Positions 55,066 through 63,272 of a stretch of 64,000 nucleotides of DNA are shown here, one piece after another (the first letter of the stretch is position 1; each line of letters begins with the position of its first letter). A model generated the notes under the pieces. The model saw only the letters and a list, made by a program, of their open reading frames with translations. It had not been told where the DNA came from and ran no database searches. The stretch is from Burkholderia sp. GAS332 (GTDB taxonomy: Bacteria > Pseudomonadota > Gammaproteobacteria > Burkholderiales > Burkholderiaceae). Made by a program: the position numbers and the translations under genes. The DNA lies in assembly GCA_900142905.1 (NCBI GenBank), contig FSRV01000001.1, positions 2,976,001 through 3,040,000 on the forward strand, written 5' to 3'.

Positions 55066-55084
55066 AGCTGAAGGAAACCTTAAG
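55066..55084 (-). promoter_or_regulatory. PmrA-box-like direct repeat, site 2 (upstream of hpnJ)
   Basis: The same 19 bases as site 1, in the same orientation relative to the operon: CTTAAG-GTTTC-CTTCAG on the minus strand. A TAGTAT hexamer lies 10 bp downstream toward hpnJ, the same spacing as TACCAT after site 1. The flanking sequence outside the 19 bases differs, so this is not simply a duplicated region. Confidence 0.6.
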
Positions 55085-55204
55085 AAAAATAACCCTGGGC
55101 CGTGCTGTTCCACACGGTTAATACCTAGGCTTCGCCTCGCCTGCTCTTCCGTCATTTATAGGCGAAACATATGACAATCGTGGTGCCGCTGCCGGCATTG
55201 CACG

Positions 55205-55242
55205 AAAAAAATCGCCCAGTCCGCGCGCCTGCGCGCGCGGAC
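55205..55242 (-). terminator. Intrinsic terminator downstream of the cold-shock gene
   Basis: On the minus strand GTCCGCGCGC and GCGCGCGGAC form a 10-bp stem with a 4-base loop. TGGGCGA and then TTTTTTT follow, starting 12 bp after the csp stop codon. Confidence 0.82.
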
Positions 55243-55254
55243 CGGTCACCGCTG

Positions 55255-55458
55255 TTACACCGGCTTGATATCCGCCGCCTGCTTGCCCTTCGGTCCTTGC
55301 TTGATTTCGAAGCTGACCTTCTGGTTTTCCTGCAGCGATTTGAAACCTTCGCTGCGAATTTCCGAGAAATGGGCAAACAGATCTTCGCCACCGTCGTCCG
55401 GTGTAATAAAACCAAAACCCTTCGCGTCATTGAACCACTTCACTGTACCGGTTGGCAT
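55255..55458 (-). CDS. Cold-shock domain protein (CspA family)
   Basis: This 67-residue single OB-fold RNA/DNA-binding protein has both RNP motifs: [22 protein letters not shown], with the preceding [13 protein letters not shown]. Such proteins melt mRNA structure. GGAATCGACATG gives a GGAAT-type ribosome-binding site. It is monocistronic with its own terminator and a roughly 300-bp upstream region shared with gabD. Confidence 0.96.
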   Translation of the reverse strand: MPTGTVKWFNDAKGFGFITPDDGGEDLFAHFSEIRSEGFKSLQENQKVSFEIKQGPKGKQAADIKPV

Positions 55459-55758
55459 GTCGATTCCTCGCTTGCACCTTGGTTGATTGGGTTGCGTTCA
55501 CCGTCTTTCGCCGGTTCCTGCTACTGCTGCTTGACTTTACGCCTGTTTGCGCGGCGGCGCTCAGACAGATGTTTCTCCGCCGCGGCAACCGGGATAGCAA
55601 AGCCCGTGCCGCGCACCGCCCGTGGGCGCACCGCCGATGCGATCGCGTGCAATCAGATAAGATGTTTGCTATCGGCAGTCCATCCTTGGCCGCGCAAGTC
55701 CAGCCCAATGCATCATGACCGCGCGACCTATCGTTTTCCCCACTTACAGGAACCCAGC
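55459..55758. other. 300-bp divergent region between csp and the aldehyde dehydrogenase gene
   Basis: It should contain the promoters and leaders of both genes. A long csp 5' leader is usual in this family. I see no repeat or recognisable operator; open frames here are not convincing genes. Confidence 0.5.
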
Positions 55759-57204
55759 ATGGCCACCTCGAGCTATACCGATACCCGACTTCTGATTAAC
55801 GGCGAGTGGTGCGACGCTGCCAGCGGCAAAACCCTCGACGTCATCAACCCCGCCACGGGCAAACCCATCGGCAAGGTGGCCCATGCCGGCATTGCCGATC
55901 TGGACCGGGCGCTGGCCGCCGCGCAGCGCGGCTTCGAAGCCTGGCGCAAGATTCCGGCCAACGAACGCGCTACGACCATGCGCAAGGCCGCAGCTCTGGT
56001 GCGCGAGCGCGCCTCCGACATCGCCCGCCTGATGACGCAGGAACAGGGCAAGCCGTTCGCCGAGGCGCGCGTCGAAATGCTGTCAGCGGCGGACATCATC
56101 GAGTGGTTCGCCGACGAAGGCCGCCGCGTCTACGGCCGGATCGTGCCGCCGCGCAATCTGGCGGTGCAGCAAACCGTGCTCAAGGAACCGATCGGCCCGG
56201 TGGCCGCATTTACGCCGTGGAATTTCCCGGTCAATCAGGTTGTGCGCAAGCTGAGCGCGGCGCTCGCGTGCGGCTGCTCGTTCCTTGTCAAGGCGCCGGA
56301 AGAAACCCCGGCGTCGCCGGCGGCGCTGCTGCAGGCGTTCGTTGAAGCCGGCGTGCCGGCCGGTACCGTCGGCCTCGTGTTCGGCGATCCGGCGGAGATT
56401 TCCAGCTACCTGATCCCGCATCCGGTGATCCGCAAGGTCACGTTCACCGGCTCGACGCCGGTCGGCAAGCAACTGGCCGCGCTGGCCGGCGCGCACATGA
56501 AGCGCGCGACGATGGAGTTGGGCGGTCATGCACCGGTCATCGTGGCTGAGGACGCAGACGTGGCGCTGGCCATCAAAGCCGCGGGCGCCGCAAAGTTCCG
56601 CAATGCCGGCCAGGTCTGCATCTCGCCGACGCGCTTTCTGGTGCACAACAGCATCCGCGAAGAATTCGCCGCGGCGCTCGTCAAACATGCTGAAGGCCTC
56701 AAGCTCGGCGACGGCCTGGCGGAAGGCACGACCCTGGGGCCGCTCGCCAATGCGCGCCGTCTCACGGCAATGAGCAAGGTGCTCGACGATGCGCGCAAGA
56801 CGGGCGCCAAGGTCGAGACGGGCGGCGAACGCGTGGGCTCGGAAGGCAACTTCTTCGCGCCGACCGTGCTGACCAACGTGTCGCTCGAATCGGACGTATT
56901 TAACAACGAGCCGTTCGGTCCGATCGCCGCGATCCGCGGTTTCGACACGCTCGAAGAAGCGATCGCTGAGGCGAACCGTCTGCCGTTTGGTCTCGCCGGT
57001 TATGCGTTCACGAAGTCGTTCCGCAACGTGCATCTGCTGTCGCAACAGTTGGAAGTCGGCATGCTGTGGATCAACCAGCCTGCCGCGCCCTGGCCGGAAA
57101 TGCCGTTTGGCGGCGTGAAGGATTCGGGCTACGGCTCGGAAGGCGGTCCGGAAGCCATGGAAGGCTATCTGGTCACCAAGGCGGTTTCGGTGATGGCGGT
57201 TTAA
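55759..57204 (+). CDS. gabD: NAD(P)-dependent succinate-semialdehyde dehydrogenase family protein
   Basis: The 481-residue aldehyde dehydrogenase probably oxidises succinate semialdehyde to succinate. ATG 55759 follows AGGAAC. Seen motifs: [20 protein letters not shown] (NAD-binding Asn), [12 protein letters not shown], the general base Glu in [11 protein letters not shown] and the nucleophile Cys in [34 protein letters not shown] is the usual C-terminal family end. A terminator follows, so it is a single-gene unit. Related semialdehyde substrates (for example 2-oxoglutarate semialdehyde) cannot be excluded. Confidence 0.88.
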   Translation: MATSSYTDTRLLINGEWCDAASGKTLDVINPATGKPIGKVAHAGIADLDRALAAAQRGFEAWRKIPANERATTMRKAAALVRERASDIARLMTQEQGKPFAEARVEMLSAADIIEWFADEGRRVYGRIVPPRNLAVQQTVLKEPIGPVAAFTPWNFPVNQVVRKLSAALACGCSFLVKAPEETPASPAALLQAFVEAGVPAGTVGLVFGDPAEISSYLIPHPVIRKVTFTGSTPVGKQLAALAGAHMKRATMELGGHAPVIVAEDADVALAIKAAGAAKFRNAGQVCISPTRFLVHNSIREEFAAALVKHAEGLKLGDGLAEGTTLGPLANARRLTAMSKVLDDARKTGAKVETGGERVGSEGNFFAPTVLTNVSLESDVFNNEPFGPIAAIRGFDTLEEAIAEANRLPFGLAGYAFTKSFRNVHLLSQQLEVGMLWINQPAAPWPEMPFGGVKDSGYGSEGGPEAMEGYLVTKAVSVMAV

Positions 57205-57238
57205 GGCTTTTTAGACATCGCCTGCGATGTCGTAGCGG

Positions 57239-57268
57239 GTCCGCGAGCCTTGGTTCGCGGACTTTTTT
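57239..57268 (+). terminator. Intrinsic terminator downstream of gabD
   Basis: GTCCGCGA and TCGCGGAC form an 8-bp stem with an 8-base loop, followed by TTTTTT. It ends only about 20 bp before the next start codon. Confidence 0.9.
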
Positions 57269-57288
57269 ATTTCAACGTATGCCGCTTC

Positions 57289-57891
57289 ATGATGAACGAC
57301 ACCTCCCCTCGCCTCATGCAACCCACGCTGACCGGACAGACGGTCGAGCTCAGACCGCTTCAGCAGGAACACGCACAGGCACTGCTCGACGCCGCCGCGG
57401 ACGGTCAGTTGTGGACCATGAAGCTGACCGTGGTGCCTGGGCCTGAGACCGTCGACGGCTATATTGCGACCGCGCTCGACGGACGCGAGGCCGGCACGGT
57501 GATGCCGTTTGTGATCGTGAGGCGCGATACCGGCGCGATTGTCGGCAGCACGCGGTTCTGGAAGATCGACCGGGTGAACCGGAAGCTGGAAATCGGCCAC
57601 ACGTGGTTGGGCGAATCGGTGCAGCGCTCGGCGGTGAACACCGAGGCGAAGTACCTGTTGCTGAGCCATGCGTTCGAGGCGATGCAGTGCGTGCGCGTGC
57701 AGTTCACTACGGACGAGCTCAACGAAAAATCAAGAGCGGCGATTCTGCGAGTCGGCGCGAAACAGGAAGGGATTGTCCGGCACGAACGGATCATGCCGGA
57801 TGGGCGTAAGCGCAATTCGGTCCGCTTTAGCATCATCGATGAGGAGTGGGCGGAGGTGAAGGCGATGCTGGAGGGGAAGCTGGGGCGGTAG
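57289..57891 (+). CDS. GNAT-family N-acetyltransferase (RimJ/RimL type)
   Basis: The 200-residue protein has the acetyl-CoA fold of the RimJ-like GNAT group. It contains TVELRPLQQEHAQALLDAA at the start, GAIVGSTRFWKIDRVNRKLEIGHTWL in the middle (the strand-turn before the CoA loop) and FTTDELNEKSRAAILRVGAKQEG near the end. The target amino group is unknown. I begin at ATG 57289 (an adjacent ATG at 57292 is equally possible), because upstream codons lie in the gabD terminator. Confidence 0.87.
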   Translation: MMNDTSPRLMQPTLTGQTVELRPLQQEHAQALLDAAADGQLWTMKLTVVPGPETVDGYIATALDGREAGTVMPFVIVRRDTGAIVGSTRFWKIDRVNRKLEIGHTWLGESVQRSAVNTEAKYLLLSHAFEAMQCVRVQFTTDELNEKSRAAILRVGAKQEGIVRHERIMPDGRKRNSVRFSIIDEEWAEVKAMLEGKLGR

Positions 57892-57996
57892 GTGAAATGC
57901 CACGCGCCGACGCCTTCGTCAAGCGCAGCACCAATTCCGCAGGAGCGCAAAAGCCTTTCCTTTGCTAGCCTGAAACGATATGAACAGCGCCTGTCT

Positions 57997-59526
57997 CTAG
58001 TGGTTCCCAACTTGCAGGTCATTTAGTTCCAGACGTCCCATCTTCGCCGCCAAGTCGAGTCTCGCTGCTCGCCAATCCGTCAGCGCCTGGATACGTTGGC
58101 GGTTAGCGTCCGACAATGAGGATTGGGCGTTGAGCAACTCAAGAATGTTACCGACACCGGCGGCATATCGGTGCTTCGCGGCGTCGAAGGAGCGCTGGGC
58201 GATCTGCAGTAGCACCGTGCCGTTGCCCACGTTTTCGATTCCCGTTTGCAGCGCCTGATAGCTCTTCCAGACATCGAGCCCAACCTGCTGCCTCGCAGCA
58301 TTGAGTCTATATCGCTGGACTTCCACTTGAGCGTGGGCCTGCCGGACCTGATACGTCCGGCCGAAACCCTCGAACAACGGAATCTGCACCTGGACACCGA
58401 AGTACCAGTCATGTCCGGTCGCAGGAAATTGCGGCTCGCCGAGCCCCAGACTGGCAGGCTGGTTGTTCTGGCTGTACTTCGCAACGAAGCTTACGTTAGG
58501 CAAACCTTCGGACCGCGTCTGCTGTTCCTTGGCGACCGCCGCTTCGAGTGTCGCCCTGGCAGCCGCGACGCTCGGATGCATGCGTTGCGCGTCTGCGATC
58601 ATCTCAGCGACTGCTTCGGTGAAGTCCCTATCGAGCGCGACGCCATCTTCTACCGCAGGCAGAATGATGGATTGAGCCGGGCTAAGGCCCATATCAGCGG
58701 CGAGCGTACCGAGCGCTGTTTGTAGGTCCCCTGTTGCCTTTGCCTTGTTGAAAGTAGCCTGCGCATACGAGGTCTGTGCCTGCAACTGATCGGAAATTGG
58801 CGCGACACCGTGATCTACACGAGCGGATGCAGCGACATAGCTGTCGTGCGCAATGCGCTCGGTTTTCTGCGCGGCTGCTAACTTGCCGGCTGCAGCCTGC
58901 GCCGAATAGTAGTCTGTCGCCACCGTGGAGAATGTGGCTTGCAGCGTGGCGTCCTGATTCGCGCGAGCCGCAGCAAGCAATTCCTGGGAATTGCGCAACG
59001 CAGCCTGCCTACCGCCAAAGTCGTATAGCACCCAATTCAGCGAAACCGATCCGGTGTGGACCGTCGAGTGGTTCGATGAACTCAGCTGCGGATAGCCGCT
59101 CACGTCGGTGACTGCACCGTCGCGCACTTCCTGCCACGTAGCCGAAACGTTCGGCAAATACGCCGCCTTTGCCGCACCGACGCCAGCAGCCTGTATCTTG
59201 ACGTTTGCCCACGCTTCGCGCGTTCTGAGGTTGTTGCATAACGCCCGATTCACGGCCTCGTCAAGACGCAGTGGTTCTCCTGGCGCACCGAACGCACATA
59301 GCGAACCGGCATTGCCGGTACTGCCGGTATTGGCCGAGACAAACCCTGCAGCCGGTGTTTCGGAAATGTCATTGCTAGTCCTGAACACATCCAGAGCCAT
59401 CGCTGTCCCCGGTGCTCCAGTCGACAGCACCAACAACAGACGTATCGCGCCGGACACGGAATCCGGAAGCCAGCACGGCCGACGTTGTGCTCGAAAAATT
59501 TTGTCAACCCGCCGATCAACGCTCAC
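57997..59526 (-). CDS. TolC-family outer membrane protein of a type I secretion system
   Basis: The 509-residue protein starts at GTG 59526, overlapping the membrane-fusion protein gene by 11 bp. A signal peptide is plausible (basic RRPCWLPDS, then GAIRLLLVLSTGAPGTAMA). Two TolC repeats of helical hairpins are evident: LRLDEAVNRALCNNLRTREAWANV and MIADAQRMHPSVAAARATLEAAVAKEQ. YFGVQVQIPLFEGFGRTYQVRQA is the usual second-repeat strand motif. It forms the outer-membrane channel of the exporter encoded by the two upstream genes. Confidence 0.9.
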   Translation of the reverse strand: MSVDRRVDKIFRAQRRPCWLPDSVSGAIRLLLVLSTGAPGTAMALDVFRTSNDISETPAAGFVSANTGSTGNAGSLCAFGAPGEPLRLDEAVNRALCNNLRTREAWANVKIQAAGVGAAKAAYLPNVSATWQEVRDGAVTDVSGYPQLSSSNHSTVHTGSVSLNWVLYDFGGRQAALRNSQELLAAARANQDATLQATFSTVATDYYSAQAAAGKLAAAQKTERIAHDSYVAASARVDHGVAPISDQLQAQTSYAQATFNKAKATGDLQTALGTLAADMGLSPAQSIILPAVEDGVALDRDFTEAVAEMIADAQRMHPSVAAARATLEAAVAKEQQTRSEGLPNVSFVAKYSQNNQPASLGLGEPQFPATGHDWYFGVQVQIPLFEGFGRTYQVRQAHAQVEVQRYRLNAARQQVGLDVWKSYQALQTGIENVGNGTVLLQIAQRSFDAAKHRYAAGVGNILELLNAQSSLSDANRQRIQALTDWRAARLDLAAKMGRLELNDLQVGNH

Positions 59527-60949
59527 GCAAGCTCTCCCCTACAGTCTCCACCAGCGGATCGAGAAAATAGCTTGCGACACTGCGTCGGCCGGTCCTGATC
59601 TCAGCCGTCACTTCCATGCCTGGCGTCAGATTGATTGACTTGTTGTTGACGCGTATCTGGCTGGTCGGGAGACTTACTCTCGTCGTAAAGGTCAACCCCT
59701 GCTTTCTGTCTTTCGCTGGCGCAGCGTTGTTCGAGACGGAAATCACTTTGCCGGTCAGATAGCCGTAACGCGTGTACGGGAAAGCGTCGATCTTGACGAT
59801 GGCGTCCTGCCCGACGTTGACGAAGCCCACATCCTTATTCTCGACGTTGGCTTCGACCTCCACCGCGTCGTCCGGTACCACTTCCATTAGCGCCTGCGCC
59901 GTCGTCACGACGCCGCCAATTGTGTGCACGGACAATTGCTGGACCGTACCGGTGACGGGCGCGTAGAGCGTCAGCAAACCTTGACGCGTCGCCGCCTTGG
60001 TCTCGTCGTCGCTGTTCTGCGCGAATTGCTGGGTCGCCTTGTTCAGTGCGTCGAGTTGTTCGCGCGAAAATTGAGAGGTCGCCTGCTCAATCGTAGCGCG
60101 CTGCTCGGCTATGCCCGCGGTAAGTTCGCGTGTGTGGCTTTGCTGGGCGGCAAGTTCATGCTCCTGCTCGAGTGCGGCCTGCTCCTTGCCAAGATAGTCG
60201 TGTTGAGCAACGTATTTATCACGCGCGAGTGTCTTGTAGTCGTTTGCTTCGCTGCGTGCAAGCGGCGCGGTTGCACGCAACTTTGCCACTTGCTGCTGAG
60301 TGGTTGCCAGTTCGGCTTCGCGCTTCAAAAGCTCGGCACGGGATACGGCGAGCCTGTCAGCATATTCCCGATACAGTCCTTCAGCGAAGCGTTGCGCTTC
60401 TTCCTGCTGCGTTTGCGAAGCGCCATCCACCATCGCAAGTGCAGGGCCTCGCCCCGTTTTGAGCGCGGCCAGCAGAGCCCGTGCACGTTCTGCCGATAGG
60501 GCGGCGTCAATTCGTGCGGAGCGTGCCTTATGTGCATCGGCAGCGGCCTGGGTCGTGTCGAGAACCAGCAGCGCCTGTCCTTGCGTTACACGCTCACCGT
60601 CACGAATCAGAATCTGTCGCACAACTCCCGTGATAGCCGGTTGAACGGTTTTCACCCGCTCGCCAGGAATCAGTTTGCCTTTTGCGGTTGCGACAATATC
60701 CAGCTTGCCGAATACAACCATCAGCAAGATAAGGACGCCAAGGGCGACGATGACACGCATCGTCCACCGTGGCGCAGGGTGTGATGGCGTTTCGACCAGT
60801 TCGAGATTCGCGGGCAGGAACTGCAGTTCCTGTGCAGTACGGTCCGGCGTATCGAGTTGATCGCGGATCGCCCATGCCGAGCGGAACGTTGCGCCGTAGC
60901 GCTTGCATAGATCAGCAATGGCGCGCAACTTCAGAAAATGCGTGGTCAT
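59516..60949 (-). CDS. HlyD-family membrane fusion protein of a type I secretion system
   Basis: The 477-residue periplasmic adaptor starts at ATG 60949, sharing one base with the stop of the ABC transporter gene (TGATG). It has a short cytoplasmic N-terminus, one membrane helix (MRVIVALGVLILLMVVFG) and a biotinyl-lipoyl-like half (LIPGERVKTVQPAITGVVRQ). A long coiled-coil region (about residues 160-330) and the C-terminal beta-barrel with GYLTGKVISVSNNA and SINLTPGMEVTAEIRTGRRS complete it. It links the inner-membrane ABC protein to the TolC partner. Confidence 0.94.
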   Translation of the reverse strand: MTTHFLKLRAIADLCKRYGATFRSAWAIRDQLDTPDRTAQELQFLPANLELVETPSHPAPRWTMRVIVALGVLILLMVVFGKLDIVATAKGKLIPGERVKTVQPAITGVVRQILIRDGERVTQGQALLVLDTTQAAADAHKARSARIDAALSAERARALLAALKTGRGPALAMVDGASQTQQEEAQRFAEGLYREYADRLAVSRAELLKREAELATTQQQVAKLRATAPLARSEANDYKTLARDKYVAQHDYLGKEQAALEQEHELAAQQSHTRELTAGIAEQRATIEQATSQFSREQLDALNKATQQFAQNSDDETKAATRQGLLTLYAPVTGTVQQLSVHTIGGVVTTAQALMEVVPDDAVEVEANVENKDVGFVNVGQDAIVKIDAFPYTRYGYLTGKVISVSNNAAPAKDRKQGLTFTTRVSLPTSQIRVNNKSINLTPGMEVTAEIRTGRRSVASYFLDPLVETVGESLRER

Positions 60950-63075
60950 CAGGTGTTTTGCAAAGACACGAGGTGCGCGTAATAACCGTTCTTCTCCAGC
61001 AACTGGTCGTGGCTGCCGCGCTCGACAATCTGACCGTTGTCCATCGCGATGATCTGGTGGGCATGACGCACTGCGCTTAATCGGTGCGCAATGATGATGA
61101 CCGTACGTCCATGACACATCGCTCGCATGTTGTTCTGGATCACGCGTTCGGTCTCGAAGTCGAGCGCGCTGGTTGCTTCGTCAAAAATCAGGATGCGCGG
61201 GTTCGTCACGAGTGCGCGCGCAATAGCAACACGCTGACGCTGTCCGCCCGACAGCGAGGAACCATGTTCACCTACAACCGTGTCGTAGCCCTCGGGTAGC
61301 TCCGAGATGAAGTCGTGCGCGCCAGCGAGCTTTGCGGCGTGGATCACCACGTCAAGCGAAGCGCCCGGATCTGTAACAGCGATATTCTCGCGAATCGAGC
61401 GATTGAAAAGCAGGTTCTCCTGCAGCACCACACCAATCTGTCGCCGTAACCACGCGGGATCGGCCAGCGCGAGATCGATTCCGTCGATACGCACGCGTCC
61501 ACTCTCGGGAACGTACAGACGCTGCAGCAGTTTGGTCAGCGTGCTCTTCCCCGATCCAGACCGGCCGACGATACCGACAAACTCTCCCGCCGGAATCGTC
61601 AGGCCGACCCCATTGAGGACCGGCTGACTGTCCGCCCGGTAACGGAAGCGCACGTTCTCAAAACTAACGTCTCCTTTCACAGCGGGCAGCGCCTGGCGGC
61701 TTTGCGGCAGTTCCGTGCGCGTGTTGAGGATGTCGCCCAGGCGCTGCATGGAAATGCCGACCTGTTGAAAATCCTGCCAGAGCTGGGCCAGTCTCAATAC
61801 CGGTGCGCTGACGCGTTGGGACATCATGTTGAACGCGATCAATTGGCCGACGGTCAGCTTGCCGTCGATCACGAGCTTCGCACCGAAGAACAACGTCGCA
61901 AGCGTGACCAGCTTGCCTACCAACTGGATGAACTGCTGCCCTATGTTGCCTAGAGAGTTGACTCGAAAACTCGCCGCGACATAGGCCGCGAGCTGATTGT
62001 CCCAGCGGCTCGTGAACTGTGGCTCGATCGCCATTGCCTTGACCGTCTGTACGCCGGACACGGCTTCAACCAGAAACGACTGGTTGTCGGCTCCACGCGC
62101 GAATTTGTGATTCAGCCGCTCCCGTAGAAGAGGATTCAGTGTCATGGAGATAGCGGCATAAACGGGAAGCGAGAGCGCGACAATCAGCGTCAGCCAGACG
62201 CTGTAGACACACATCACACCGAGGAAAATCACCGAAAAGATCAGGTCGATGAAAGCCGTTAATGCCTGGCCCGTGAGAAAGCTGCGGATGCTTTCAAGCT
62301 CGCGCACGCGTGCAACGGTGTCACCCACGCGCCTCGCTTCGAAATACGCGAGTGGCAATGCCAGCAGATGGCGGAAGAGTCGCGCGCCGAGTTCAACATC
62401 GATTCGATTGGTCGTATGCGAGAAGTTGTAGTTTCGTAAGCCCGTGAGCAGCACTTCGAAAACAGAGCTGACAAGCAGCGCCACGCAAACCACATTAAGT
62501 GTGCTGTACGCTCTGTTGACGAGTACTTTGTCCATCACCACCTGGAACATCAGCGGCGAGACTAGTCCGAACACCTGCAAGACCACTGAGACCAGCAGCA
62601 CTTCGAGAAGAAGTCGCCGATACTTGACGACCGCGGGAATAAACCACGAGAAGTCGAAGCGGGCCAGGTTACCCGCGAGCGATGCACGGGAGGTGAACAG
62701 CAGCATGCGACCGGTGGAGCGCTCCAGGACTTCGCTGACAGGCTTCGTGCGCGGCGCCTGCATACCGGGTTCCAGGACCAGCGCCGTCGTTCCGTCAGAA
62801 CCCGCGAGAATGAAGTGGCGGCCAGTGCGGTCCAACGCGAGCGCGGGAAACGGTGTTTTTGCCAGCCGTTCCGGCACAAGCTTCACGGCGCTGGCTCTCA
62901 AACCGATTGCGCGTGCGGACAGCACCAATTGCGCTTCGGAAAATGCGTGTCCGTCCGTTGCAGCCGCATGTTTTAGTTGCGACGCGTCAGCGGCAATACC
63001 GTGAAGGCGTGCAATGACGACCAGTGCCGCCAGACCAGCGTCTTCCAGGTGAGCAGATTGCTCTTCGAATCCCAT
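60949..63075 (-). CDS. HlyB-like ABC transporter/ATPase of a type I secretion system
   Basis: The 708-residue exporter has three parts. Residues ~1-125 form a peptidase-C39-like domain in which the catalytic Cys is absent (EDAGLAALVVIARLHGIAA has Ala where CGLAC-type proteases have Cys), so it should bind rather than cleave cargo. Six membrane helices follow. The ATPase has Walker A GRSGSGKSTLTK, signature [16 protein letters not shown], Walker B ILIFDEATSALDFE and H-loop IIAHRLS. Order and overlaps with hlyD and tolC genes show one operon; the probable cargo gene is just upstream at 63273. Confidence 0.94.
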   Translation of the reverse strand: MGFEEQSAHLEDAGLAALVVIARLHGIAADASQLKHAAATDGHAFSEAQLVLSARAIGLRASAVKLVPERLAKTPFPALALDRTGRHFILAGSDGTTALVLEPGMQAPRTKPVSEVLERSTGRMLLFTSRASLAGNLARFDFSWFIPAVVKYRRLLLEVLLVSVVLQVFGLVSPLMFQVVMDKVLVNRAYSTLNVVCVALLVSSVFEVLLTGLRNYNFSHTTNRIDVELGARLFRHLLALPLAYFEARRVGDTVARVRELESIRSFLTGQALTAFIDLIFSVIFLGVMCVYSVWLTLIVALSLPVYAAISMTLNPLLRERLNHKFARGADNQSFLVEAVSGVQTVKAMAIEPQFTSRWDNQLAAYVAASFRVNSLGNIGQQFIQLVGKLVTLATLFFGAKLVIDGKLTVGQLIAFNMMSQRVSAPVLRLAQLWQDFQQVGISMQRLGDILNTRTELPQSRQALPAVKGDVSFENVRFRYRADSQPVLNGVGLTIPAGEFVGIVGRSGSGKSTLTKLLQRLYVPESGRVRIDGIDLALADPAWLRRQIGVVLQENLLFNRSIRENIAVTDPGASLDVVIHAAKLAGAHDFISELPEGYDTVVGEHGSSLSGGQRQRVAIARALVTNPRILIFDEATSALDFETERVIQNNMRAMCHGRTVIIIAHRLSAVRHAHQIIAMDNGQIVERGSHDQLLEKNGYYAHLVSLQNT

Positions 63076-63128
63076 CGTTTAACTTTAGAAAGCGTGGATT
63101 GACGTGCGGTGATGCCGTGGATATCTGA

Positions 63129-63182
63129 AACGTTTGAAGGCGTCCGGCGGCTAACGGAGCGCTTGTTACGCCTTCAAACGTT
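63129..63182. repeat. Perfect 15-bp inverted repeat between cargo gene and hlyB
   Basis: AACGTTTGAAGGCGT (63129-63143) and ACGCCTTCAAACGTT (63168-63182) are separated by 24 bases, within the 197-bp gap on the minus-strand operon. No U-tract follows. It could be an attenuator or mRNA hairpin that lowers transporter expression relative to the cargo, or a protein-binding dyad. Confidence 0.7.
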
Positions 63183-63272
63183 CCCGACCAATAAACGATT
63201 GATCCATGCCCAAGCCCGCCGCTTTCCCATTGCTGTCGGAAGCGGCGGCACCTGAATCGTTACGTCAGGTAG

